NCBI GenBank assembly: GCA_003507515.1
Contig: DNVL01000205.1
Span: forward strand, 1 to 7,682
Length of the DNA stretch: 7,682 bases
Direction of reading: 5' to 3'
From: Legionella sp.
Lineage (GTDB): Bacteria > Pseudomonadota > Gammaproteobacteria > Legionellales > Legionellaceae
The position numbers and the translations under genes are program-made. Numbering within the stretch: the first letter of the stretch is position 1; each line of letters starts with the position of its first letter. A model generated the notes under the pieces. The model saw nothing but the letters and a program-made list of their open reading frames with translations. It made no database searches and was not told the DNA's origin. This document shows positions 1-6,651 of this stretch, in pieces.

Positions 1-736
1 CACCTTGGGCATAAGGGCAGCCGCCGAGTCCTGCAACAGAACTGTCAAATCGGTTGATCCCGCACGCAAGGGAGGCATAAATATTGGCAATGGCTTGTCC
101 GTAGGTATCGTGAAAATGCATAGCAATGTTGGATAAGGGCAGGGTGGATTTGAGAGTGTTGATGAGGGTTTGGGTTTGCTTGGGTGTGCCTACGCCGATG
201 GTATCACCTAGGCTGATTTCAGTCGCGCCGAGTGTTAATAGTTGGTGGGCGACTTTCAAGACTTGTTTGGGATCGATGTCGCCTTCATAGGGACAGCCCA
301 ATGCGCAGGAGATATAACCTCGTACACGAATACTGTGGGCTTTTGCCATGGCCATGACGGGCGAAAAGCGTGCAATGCTTTCGGTAATGGAGCAGTTGAT
401 GTTGCGTTGATTGAATTGTTCACTGGCGGCTGTGAAAATGGCGATTTCTTTCACGCCCGCGGCCAGTGCTTTTTGCATGCCGCGCTCGTTTGGTACCAGT
501 GCTGAAAAATGGACGTTCGTAGGTTTGTCAATGGCTTGAAAAACCGATTCGCCGTCGGCCAATTGGGGGACTGATTTTGATGAGACAAAACTGGTCACTT
601 CAATGTGTTGCAACCCGCTTTGCGCTAGCGCGTTGATGAGTTCTATTTTACTTTTGGTGGGCACGAAGGATGCCTCATTCTGCAACCCATCACGCGGCCC
701 CACTTCAATCATTGTGACATGCGAAGGATAGTTCAT
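1..736 (-). CDS. liuE: Hydroxymethylglutaryl-CoA lyase, 3' end cut by window edge
   Basis: This enzyme cleaves HMG-CoA to acetyl-CoA and acetoacetate, the last dedicated step of leucine breakdown, in the cytoplasm. I translated the frame from the ATG at 736-734; 245 codons lie in the window, and family members are usually about 300 residues, so roughly 50-60 are missing. Visible motifs are RDGLQNE at residues 15-21 (Arg15 and Asp16 correspond to the catalytic Arg/Asp of the family), HFHDT at 207-211 (the two metal-binding histidines, 207 and 209) and GLGGCPYAQG near the edge, with the catalytic cysteine at residue 240. The spacing of these residues matches the human enzyme (His233, His235, Cys266) with a constant offset of 26. 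The start ATG overlaps the liuD stop as ATGA. Only a weak purine stretch lies upstream, so translation probably depends on coupling to liuD. No frameshift or missing catalytic residue is seen. The HMG-CoA lyase call is firm; the symbol rests on operon context. Confidence 0.96.
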   Translation of the reverse strand, partial: MNYPSHVTMIEVGPRDGLQNEASFVPTKSKIELINALAQSGLQHIEVTSFVSSKSVPQLADGESVFQAIDKPTNVHFSALVPNERGMQKALAAGVKEIAIFTAASEQFNQRNINCSITESIARFSPVMAMAKAHSIRVRGYISCALGCPYEGDIDPKQVLKVAHQLLTLGATEISLGDTIGVGTPKQTQTLINTLKSTLPLSNIAMHFHDTYGQAIANIYASLACGINRFDSSVAGLGGCPYAQG

Positions 737-2697
737 ATTGGCGTTTTCTCTAAAGCAACCAATTGCGCGCCCTCCATCACTTGGGCACCCAAGTCATAAA
801 AAATATCCTTAACTACCCCATCTGTTGGTGCATGAATCGCATGTTCCATTTTCATGGCTTCTAGTACCATCAAGGCCTCGCCGGCTTTAATAGAGTCCCC
901 GATTTGTTTAAGAATAGCCACGACTGTGCCCGGCATGGGGGCGGTGAGTTGACCGCCGGAGGTCGCATGATCGATGGCGGTCTGTCGATGATCACGACGT
1001 GACACGATCACAGGTTCTGACTCGGTATAGACTATGGTCTGATCCTGGTGCTCTTCTATTACGGCATGAAGGCGTTGCATGCCATCGTCTATCGTCAGTT
1101 GGTTGCCTGTTGTCTTGATGCGCCATTCTGTGGTAATCCCATCTATTTCAAAGGCAACCTGATGGGCATTGCGAGGCCATACCTGAATAGCAAACGCATC
1201 ACCTTGGATATTGTAGTGTGCAGACCAATGGCTATGCAAATGCATTTGCCAGGCAAACGTGTCTGAGCGTAAGTCGTCGTGTTGAGGCGATGCCAGAGCT
1301 AGGTAGTCTATACAGGCGGCCATGATCAATGCCACACGCGGAAGGGGCGTGCTTATCTCAATGGGTTCTTCTGTTAAAAAATCGATGTTTAATTGATCGT
1401 TGATAAATCGGGGGTGTTTGAGGATGGCTTGTAGAAAGGGGATATTGGTTTTAACGCCACCAATGTGGTAATGATTTAATGCATTGAGCATGCGGCTGCG
1501 TGCTTGCATGCGGGTGTCACCCCACGTGATGAGTTTTGCAATCATCGGATCATAATGCATACTGACTTCTGCGTGCGCCGTGACGCCTGAGTCTATACGA
1601 ACGCCTTCGCCAACGGGCTCGCTGAGAAAGTGCAATTGACCGACCGATGGGAGGAAGTCGTGGCGTGGGTCTTCTGCGTAAATGCGACACTCAATGGCAT
1701 GCCCATGGGCTTCTATTTGGGATTGAAGGCGGGGTAGCGGTTCATTGGCTGCAATGCGCAATTGCCATTCGACCAAATCAAGCCCTGTGATCATTTCAGT
1801 GACAGGGTGCTCCACTTGGAGTCGAGTGTTCATTTCCATGAAATAAAAATGCGCCGCATCGTCGACTAAAAACTCAATGGTTCCAGCACCTCTATAATCA
1901 ATGGCGCGGGCAACCGCTATGGCAGCCTTCGCCAATTGCTCACGCAGAGGCTCGGATAAATGAGCAGCCGGTGCTTCTTCGATGATCTTTTGATGCCGGC
2001 GTTGAATAGAACAATCGCGCTCAAACAGGTGGACCATGTGGCCATGGTTATCGGCCATGATTTGCATTTCAATGTGACGAGGTGCCGGGATGAGTTTTTC
2101 AATCAGCATTGTGTCATCGGCAAAATAGGCGATGGCTTCACGGCGGGCGCCCGCAAGGGCCTCGGCAAATTCATCCGCATGGTGGACGGCCCGCATGCCT
2201 TTTCCGCCGCCACCGCTGGCAGCTTTGAGCAAGACAGGGAAGCCTAATTGCTCAGATTCTTGGAGTAAGCGTGCATCCGTTTGATCAAGCCCATGATAAC
2301 CCGGCGTAAGGGGTACGTCGGTTTTTTCCAGCATTTGCTTCGCCAATTGCTTCGAACCCATAGCCTCCAATGCCGCAACGGATGGGCCAATAAAGACAAT
2401 GCCGGATGCTGCACACGCGCGTGCCAGGGCGGGGTTTTCAGATAAAAAACCATAGCCTGGATGAATGGCCTCAGCGCTACAGGCAACGGCTATTGCAATA
2501 ATGGCCTCTATATTTAAATAGCTATCACGCGCCGCGGGCTCACCGACGCAAAAGGCCATGTCTGCCAATGACACGTGCAAGCTGTCGCGGTCAGCAGATG
2601 AGTAAATGGCGACGGACAGAACCCCTAAACGGCGTGCCGTCTTGATGATACGGCATGCGATTTCACCGCGGTTTGCAATGAGGATTTTGTTAAACAT
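733..2697 (-). CDS. liuD: 3-methylcrotonyl-CoA carboxylase, alpha (biotin-carrying) subunit
   Basis: This subunit carboxylates its own biotin using ATP and bicarbonate and passes the carboxyl group to the LiuB carboxyltransferase, converting 3-methylcrotonyl-CoA to 3-methylglutaconyl-CoA. It has 654 residues, the usual length for the family. Order of domains: biotin carboxylase N-terminal domain (about 1-113), ATP-grasp (about 115-320) with the glycine-rich loop GGGGKGM at 162-168, biotin carboxylase C-terminal domain (about 335-442), a less conserved linker/BT region (about 450-575), and a biotinyl domain (about 585-650). Lys116, Glu288, Asn290, Arg292, Glu296 and Arg338 fall at the same numbers as the active-site residues of E. 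coli AccC. The biotinylation motif is AMKM with Lys616. The start is 3 bases after the liuC stop (TAA-CCT-ATG) with only a weak GGA upstream. Its stop overlaps the liuE start. A propionyl- or geranyl-CoA carboxylase alpha subunit would look similar; the liuA/B/C/E neighbours decide in favour of methylcrotonyl-CoA. Confidence 0.96.
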   Translation of the reverse strand: MFNKILIANRGEIACRIIKTARRLGVLSVAIYSSADRDSLHVSLADMAFCVGEPAARDSYLNIEAIIAIAVACSAEAIHPGYGFLSENPALARACAASGIVFIGPSVAALEAMGSKQLAKQMLEKTDVPLTPGYHGLDQTDARLLQESEQLGFPVLLKAASGGGGKGMRAVHHADEFAEALAGARREAIAYFADDTMLIEKLIPAPRHIEMQIMADNHGHMVHLFERDCSIQRRHQKIIEEAPAAHLSEPLREQLAKAAIAVARAIDYRGAGTIEFLVDDAAHFYFMEMNTRLQVEHPVTEMITGLDLVEWQLRIAANEPLPRLQSQIEAHGHAIECRIYAEDPRHDFLPSVGQLHFLSEPVGEGVRIDSGVTAHAEVSMHYDPMIAKLITWGDTRMQARSRMLNALNHYHIGGVKTNIPFLQAILKHPRFINDQLNIDFLTEEPIEISTPLPRVALIMAACIDYLALASPQHDDLRSDTFAWQMHLHSHWSAHYNIQGDAFAIQVWPRNAHQVAFEIDGITTEWRIKTTGNQLTIDDGMQRLHAVIEEHQDQTIVYTESEPVIVSRRDHRQTAIDHATSGGQLTAPMPGTVVAILKQIGDSIKAGEALMVLEAMKMEHAIHAPTDGVVKDIFYDLGAQVMEGAQLVALEKTPI

Positions 2698-2700
2698 AGG

Positions 2701-3477
2701 TTAGTTCCATCTGGGAGTTTCCTTTTTCAGAAAAGCCTGCAAACCCTGCTGGCCTTCAACCGATGTGCGTTGGCGTGCAATGAGGGTGGCCGTCATGTGT
2801 TGCAATGTCTTATTGATAGGAAGCCCTGACACCTCGCGCACCAGTGCCTTGGACGCACGAACCGCAAGCGGCGCTAGCTGTGCCATCTGTTCTGCATAAC
2901 AAAGCGTGTAGGCCAACAGTTCGTCGTCTGGCACGCAATGTTGCACTAATTGCAGTTCACACGCACGTTGGGCTTCAATGACTTCAGCGCTCATGAACAA
3001 CCAGGTCGCGGCTTTTTCGCCAATGGCTTGAATGACATATGGACTAATGACCGCAGGGATTAAGCCTAATTTCACTTCTGAAAAGCAAAAGCGTGCAGTG
3101 TGCGCGGCAATGGCGATGTCACAGGCGGCCACCAGCCCAGCACCGCCACCAAATGCCGCACCATGCACCATGGCAATGGTGGGTTTTGGGCATTGATGGA
3201 TCGTATACATGACGCGTGCCAACACCTGGGCATCGGCCAGATTCTCGGCCTCACTAAATTGGGCCATGCGTTGCATCCATGAAACGTCAGCGCCGGCTGA
3301 GAAATGTTTGCCATTGGCTTTCAGCACAATGACGCGGACTAGTGGATCTGCTATGACGCTGTCGAGCAGCGTTTGCAGGTGGGCTAGCAATCCATCATCA
3401 AAGGCATTGTGCTTGTCAACACGGTTTAATGTGATGAGGTGTACGTGCCCTTGCCGCTCGCTTAATAGTCCAGTCAT
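2701..3477 (-). CDS. liuC: Methylglutaconyl-CoA hydratase (enoyl-CoA hydratase family)
   Basis: This protein should add water to 3-methylglutaconyl-CoA to give HMG-CoA, linking the carboxylase to the lyase. It is a crotonase-fold protein of 258 residues from the start chosen here. Visible are the first oxyanion-hole segment HFSAGAD (58-64), the second GAAFGGGAGL (106-115) and SEVKLGLIP, which carries the conserved glutamate (Glu134). The other glutamate of classical enoyl-CoA hydratases is a glycine here (Gly114), a pattern I associate with bacterial LiuC-type proteins. The C-terminus (AFLKKETPRW) is typical of the family. An in-frame ATG at 3531 would add 18 residues but overlaps the end of liuB and lacks family resemblance. 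The ATG at 3477 follows an AAGGA ribosome binding site by 7 bases and begins with normal family sequence. It lies between liuB (10-base gap) and liuD (3-base gap). Substrate is inferred from context. Confidence 0.92.
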   Translation of the reverse strand: MTGLLSERQGHVHLITLNRVDKHNAFDDGLLAHLQTLLDSVIADPLVRVIVLKANGKHFSAGADVSWMQRMAQFSEAENLADAQVLARVMYTIHQCPKPTIAMVHGAAFGGGAGLVAACDIAIAAHTARFCFSEVKLGLIPAVISPYVIQAIGEKAATWLFMSAEVIEAQRACELQLVQHCVPDDELLAYTLCYAEQMAQLAPLAVRASKALVREVSGLPINKTLQHMTATLIARQRTSVEGQQGLQAFLKKETPRWN

Positions 3478-3484
3478 TGGGTTA

Positions 3485-3489
3485 TCCTT
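3485..3489 (-). promoter_or_regulatory. Ribosome binding site of liuC, overlapping the liuB stop codon
   Basis: The minus strand reads TAAGGATAACCCAATG, where TAA is the liuB stop (3490-3488), AAGGA (3489-3485) is the Shine-Dalgarno sequence, and a 7-base spacer leads to the ATG at 3477. This decides the liuC start against the in-frame ATG at 3531 and suggests that ribosomes finishing liuB help to start liuC. Confidence 0.8.
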
Positions 3490-5095
3490 ACATTCGAAAC
3501 ACACCAAAATGGGTGGGTTCACTCGGCGCATGGAGTGCTGCTTCCAGGCTTAAGCCTAATACTTTACGGGTGTCATGGGGGGCTATCACGCCATCATCCC
3601 ATAATCTCGCACTGGCGTAATAGGGATTGCCTTGCGTTTCATATTGCTCACGTAGGTTGGCTTTGAATTGTTCTTCATCATGAGCCGACCAGGTGGAGCC
3701 TTGTTTGGTGTGTTTATCACGCGTGACTTGGGCTAGCACATTGGCCGCTTGATCGCCCCCCATGACGGAGATCCGCGCATTGGGCCAAACCCATAAAAAA
3801 CGCGGCGCATAAGCGCGCCCACACATGGCGTAATTTCCCGCCCCAAAACTGCCGCCCACAATGACGGTGAATTTAGGCACGCGCGCATTGGCAACGGCCA
3901 TCACCATTTTGGCGCCATGCTTGGCAATGCCGGCGGCTTCATATTTACTGCCGACCATGAAGCCTGTGATATTTTGTAAAAAAATCAATGGGATATTGCG
4001 TTGCGTGCAGAGCTCGATAAAGTGCGCGCCTTTTAACGCACTCTCGCCAAATAAAATGCCATTGTTGGCAATGATTCCAATGGGATAACCGTATAGATGC
4101 GCAAACCCACAAACCAGTGTGGTCCCGTAGAGTGCTTTGAACTCGTCAAATTCAGAGCCGTCCACAAGGCGTGCGATGATTTCACGGATATCAAAGGGTT
4201 TTCGTGCATCCGTTGGAATGACACCATTTAATTCTTGAACGTCATACGCAGGCTCGCGACTCGCAATGCGTGCGATGCTTTCAGGTTTGCGCCGATTTAA
4301 ATGGCTCACCACTTGGCGCGCGATGGCCAGCGCATGTGCGTCATCTTCAGCATAATGATCAGCAACACCCGACTGGCGGCAATGCACGTCCGCACCACCG
4401 AGTGCTTCAGCGCTAATGACTTCGCCCGTGGCTGCTTTCACGAGCGGAGGCCCACCTAAAAAAATAGTGGCTTGTTTCGCCACCATAATGGATTCATCGG
4501 CCATCGCGGGCACATAAGCGCCACCCGCCGTGCATGAGCCAATCACCACGGCAATTTGTGGAATGTTTTGAGCGGATAAATTCGCTTGGTTATAAAAAAT
4601 ACGCCCAAAATGATCGCGATCGGGGAATACTTCATCTTGCATGGGTAGAAACGCACCACCGGAATCGACGAGATAAATGCAAGGCAAATGATTGTCTTGT
4701 GCAATGTCTTGTGCGCGCAAATGTTTTTTGACGGTCAGTGGGTAATACGTGCCGCCTTTGACCGTGGCATCATTGATGACTATCATGCAGTCTTGGCCTG
4801 AAACCCGACCAATGCCTGTAATTAAACCCGCGGCAGGCAGGGGATCTGAATAGACTTGGTAGGCGGCCAATTGCGATAACTCTAAAAACGGACTGCCTGG
4901 GTCTAGCAACTGCTGCAAGCGTTCGCGCGGCAGTAATTTCCCGTGCTCTCGGTGCCGCGCGCGCGCTTTCTCATCGCCGCCTAAGGCAATGTTCGCGACT
5001 GTGTCCACTAGCTGGCTCACCAATACCTGCATAGCGGCCCGATTGGTTTTAAATTCACTGCTGGCGGGATTGAGTTGACTCAATATTTTTGCCAT
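3488..5095 (-). CDS. liuB: 3-methylcrotonyl-CoA carboxylase, beta (carboxyltransferase) subunit
   Basis: This subunit moves the carboxyl group from biotin on LiuD to 3-methylcrotonyl-CoA; the family forms a large alpha6-beta6 cytoplasmic complex. The 535 residues match the usual length of MCC beta subunits and hold two crotonase-like halves: the N-terminal carboxyltransferase domain (about 30-290) and the C-terminal one (about 291-520). Glycine-rich segments likely to form the two oxyanion holes are [12 protein letters not shown] (186-197) and [11 protein letters not shown] (414-424). [16 protein letters not shown] (114-129) and the C-terminal half as a whole look like MCC beta rather than propionyl-CoA carboxylase beta, though this is a judgement by eye. 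The ATG at 5095 follows AAGGA (5106-5102) with a 6-base spacer. It is the only gene in the window with a real upstream gap (58 bases), where a possible promoter lies. No broken or missing segment is seen. Confidence 0.96.
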   Translation of the reverse strand: MAKILSQLNPASSEFKTNRAAMQVLVSQLVDTVANIALGGDEKARARHREHGKLLPRERLQQLLDPGSPFLELSQLAAYQVYSDPLPAAGLITGIGRVSGQDCMIVINDATVKGGTYYPLTVKKHLRAQDIAQDNHLPCIYLVDSGGAFLPMQDEVFPDRDHFGRIFYNQANLSAQNIPQIAVVIGSCTAGGAYVPAMADESIMVAKQATIFLGGPPLVKAATGEVISAEALGGADVHCRQSGVADHYAEDDAHALAIARQVVSHLNRRKPESIARIASREPAYDVQELNGVIPTDARKPFDIREIIARLVDGSEFDEFKALYGTTLVCGFAHLYGYPIGIIANNGILFGESALKGAHFIELCTQRNIPLIFLQNITGFMVGSKYEAAGIAKHGAKMVMAVANARVPKFTVIVGGSFGAGNYAMCGRAYAPRFLWVWPNARISVMGGDQAANVLAQVTRDKHTKQGSTWSAHDEEQFKANLREQYETQGNPYYASARLWDDGVIAPHDTRKVLGLSLEAALHAPSEPTHFGVFRM

Positions 5096-5101
5096 GGACG
5101 G

Positions 5102-5106
5102 TCCTT
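5102..5106 (-). promoter_or_regulatory. Strong ribosome binding site of liuB
   Basis: AAGGA on the minus strand lies 6 bases before the liuB ATG at 5095. It sits in the intergenic gap rather than inside an upstream gene, so liuB can be translated independently of the membrane protein gene before it. Confidence 0.75.
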
Positions 5107-5124
5107 ACGAGTATGAAAATACAT

Positions 5125-5152
5125 ATTATCTTAATATGGCTATACGCTTCAA
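5125..5152 (-). promoter_or_regulatory. Possible sigma-70-type promoter ahead of liuB
   Basis: On the minus strand, TTGAAG (5152-5147, 4 of 6 matches to TTGACA) is followed after 16 bases by GATAAT (5130-5125, 5 of 6 matches to TATAAT). The -35-like box starts one base after the stop codon of the small membrane protein gene, and the predicted transcript start would fall near 5118, leaving a short leader of about 20-25 bases before liuB. The stretch is clearly AT-rich compared with the coding sequence around it. Such boxes occur by chance in AT-rich gaps, so this is a suggestion only. Confidence 0.35.
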
Positions 5153-5153
5153 C

Positions 5154-5468
5154 CTACCGGACCACGACCTTGCTCAGCACAATAATTAGCCACAAAAACC
5201 AAACGCTTTCAAAGAAATAAGGCATGTCTCGTCCCTTGATTGCTCGGTAAATGAGCGCTGGAATGCCAACGATAATGACAGGCAACAGCGTGAGGACAAT
5301 GATCTTTCGAAACAAGATACCCGAGGAGCCTGCATTGAATATGGGGGTTAATTGAATCATCACATAGGTGTAAAACATGACAATATAAACAATAAGGGCA
5401 TGTGCATATTCTGCAAAGAGCACAAGCAGGATACTGATCACGAGGTATATGATGGATTGTTTAAGCAT
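5154..5468 (-). CDS. Small integral membrane protein of unknown function
   Basis: I do not recognise this protein. From the start chosen it has 104 residues and is strongly hydrophobic throughout. Likely membrane segments are about residues 5-19, 24-42, 55-74 and 84-102; the first two could be read as one long pair around a short Glu-Tyr-Ala-His turn, so three or four spans are possible. Basic residues cluster at 54-55 and 75-80 and at the C-terminus, so topology is unclear. No signal peptidase site, metal motif or catalytic pattern is visible. The ATG at 5468 overlaps the thiolase stop by 8 bases (ATGCTTAA) and is preceded by GAGG with a 6-base spacer. An ATG at 5558 in the same frame would add 30 residues, but these lie wholly inside the thiolase gene and are polar and proline-rich. 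Hydrophobic pattern, ribosome binding site and operon packing argue that it is real. A role in transport or membrane association of the pathway would be guesswork. Confidence 0.72.
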   Translation of the reverse strand: MLKQSIIYLVISILLVLFAEYAHALIVYIVMFYTYVMIQLTPIFNAGSSGILFRKIIVLTLLPVIIVGIPALIYRAIKGRDMPYFFESVWFLWLIIVLSKVVVR

Positions 5469-6651
5469 GAATGACCTCAATGGCGATGGCGGTGGCTTCC
5501 CCCCCACCAATGCAAAGGGCCGCAACGCCTCGATTTTTTTTCTGTTGTTGAAGCGCATAGATCAAGCTCACAATAATGCGTGCGCCCGATGCGCCAATGG
5601 GGTGGCCTAGGGCACAGGCGCCGCCATGGATGTTCACCTTTTCAGGGTTCAGTTCTAGCTCGGCGATGGCCACCATGGTGACGACTGCAAACGCTTCGTT
5701 GATTTCATAGAGATCAACCTCATCCGTCGTCCAACCGGCTTTCATCAATACTTTTTCGATGGCTGCAATGGGTGCCGTGGTAAACCATTGGGGGGCTGCT
5801 GCGTGCGTCGCGTGTGCGACGATTCGGGCGAGCGGTTTTAACCCGCGTGCGCGTGCATTGGCGGCCGTCATTAAAACAAGGCTTGCGGCCCCATCGGCGA
5901 TAGAACTTGAATTGGCCGCGGTGACGGTTCCGTCTGGCGTGAACGCGGGTTTTAGTGTCTTTATTTTAGCCAATTTTTCAGCACTTGGGCCTTCGTCTGA
6001 GTCGATGAGGGTGTCGCCTTTTCGGCTTGATACATTAATAGGAACGAGTGCGTCGTTAAACGCGCCACTTTTCTGCGCGGCCAATGCTCGAGTCATGGAT
6101 TGGATGGCGTAGTCATCTTGTTGTTCACGCGTTATATTGAATTGAAGGGCTGTGGCGTCGGCAAAACATCCCATGGATTTACCGGGTTCGTAAATGTCTT
6201 CTAATCCATCCAGCAGCATGTGGTCTTTTAATTCACCGTGGCCTAGTCGATAGCCTGCACGTGCCTTGCCTAATAAATAAGGGGCATTGCTCATGCTTTC
6301 CATGCCGCCTGCGAGCACCACTTGAGCGGAACCTGCTTTGATCATATCGTGTGCCAGCATGACGGCTTTCATGCCGGAACCACACATTTTATTCAAGGTG
6401 GTCGCACCAGCAGATAGAGGAATATCGGCTTTGATGGCGGCTTGTCGAGCTGGTGCTTGCCCAATGCCGGCTTGCAAGACGCAGCCGCTGATGACGTCAT
6501 CAATGCAGGCTGGCGAAATGCCAGCTTGTTGAATGGCGGCACGGTGAGCAATCGCGCCTAATTCAGGTGCGGTTAGCGTGGATAAATGGCCTAGCATCGC
6601 TCCTGCTGGGGTTCGCTTTGCGGCAACAATAACAATGTCTTCGTCGTTCAT
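5461..6651 (-). CDS. atoB: Acetyl-CoA C-acetyltransferase (thiolase II type)
   Basis: This enzyme interconverts two acetyl-CoA and acetoacetyl-CoA in the cytoplasm. It has 396 residues, a normal length for biosynthetic-type thiolases. The nucleophilic cysteine is Cys90 in [11 protein letters not shown], followed by [11 protein letters not shown] (115-125), the NEAF motif (318-321), [16 protein letters not shown] with His350, and CIGGGEA with the second catalytic cysteine Cys380. The numbering is within two residues of the Zoogloea enzyme (Cys89, His348, Cys378). Its ATG overlaps the liuA stop as ATGA and is preceded by AAGGA with a 6-base spacer, so it is coupled to liuA. In the leucine pathway it could finish the job by splitting acetoacetyl-CoA made from the acetoacetate released by LiuE; the activating CoA-transferase or synthetase is not in the window. 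A broader 3-ketoacyl-CoA thiolase is possible but the sequence looks like the short-chain type. The symbol is by family, not proven orthology. Confidence 0.93.
   Translation of the reverse strand: MNDEDIVIVAAKRTPAGAMLGHLSTLTAPELGAIAHRAAIQQAGISPACIDDVISGCVLQAGIGQAPARQAAIKADIPLSAGATTLNKMCGSGMKAVMLAHDMIKAGSAQVVLAGGMESMSNAPYLLGKARAGYRLGHGELKDHMLLDGLEDIYEPGKSMGCFADATALQFNITREQQDDYAIQSMTRALAAQKSGAFNDALVPINVSSRKGDTLIDSDEGPSAEKLAKIKTLKPAFTPDGTVTAANSSSIADGAASLVLMTAANARARGLKPLARIVAHATHAAAPQWFTTAPIAAIEKVLMKAGWTTDEVDLYEINEAFAVVTMVAIAELELNPEKVNIHGGACALGHPIGASGARIIVSLIYALQQQKKNRGVAALCIGGGEATAIAIEVIHA
5475..5478 (-). promoter_or_regulatory. Ribosome binding site of the small membrane protein, inside the thiolase gene
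   Basis: GAGG on the minus strand lies 6 bases before the ATG at 5468, within the last codons of the thiolase gene. It supports the 104-residue start over the longer in-frame alternative at 5558. Confidence 0.6.
5534..5541 (-). other. A8 homopolymer run near the 3' end of the thiolase gene
   Basis: Eight A residues in a row on the coding strand encode Lys371-Lys372 and the start of Asn373 of the thiolase. From here on, the +1 frame is open through the overlap and is the same frame as the small membrane protein. A second A8 run lies in liuA (7473-7480). The run is seen directly; any slippage is speculation. Confidence 0.5.

Noticed and set aside
242..505. 87-codon open frame on the plus strand
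   Set aside because: It lies wholly opposite the HMG-CoA lyase gene, whose conserved motifs are on the minus strand; it has no recognisable protein character.
1960..2247. 95-codon open frame on the plus strand opposite liuD
   Set aside because: It is antisense to the conserved ATP-grasp region of the carboxylase, with no independent support.
3209..3553. 114-codon open frame on the plus strand spanning liuC and the end of liuB
   Set aside because: It crosses two well-supported genes on the opposite strand, shows no domain-like sequence, and is explained by their codon pattern.
5122..5138. Perfect AT-rich inverted repeat with 7-base arms and 3-base loop in the gap before liuB
   Set aside because: Too AT-rich to form a stable hairpin and not followed by a T-run on the coding strand, so not a terminator. 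It overlaps the possible -10 box, and an operator role cannot be supported from one copy.
5469..5558. Extension of the membrane protein by 30 residues to the ATG at 5558
   Set aside because: The additional residues lie entirely within the thiolase gene, are polar and proline-rich, and no better ribosome binding site is present than the one at 5478-5475.
5759..6112. 117-codon open frame on the plus strand opposite the thiolase
   Set aside because: It is alanine-rich shadow coding of a conserved enzyme gene.
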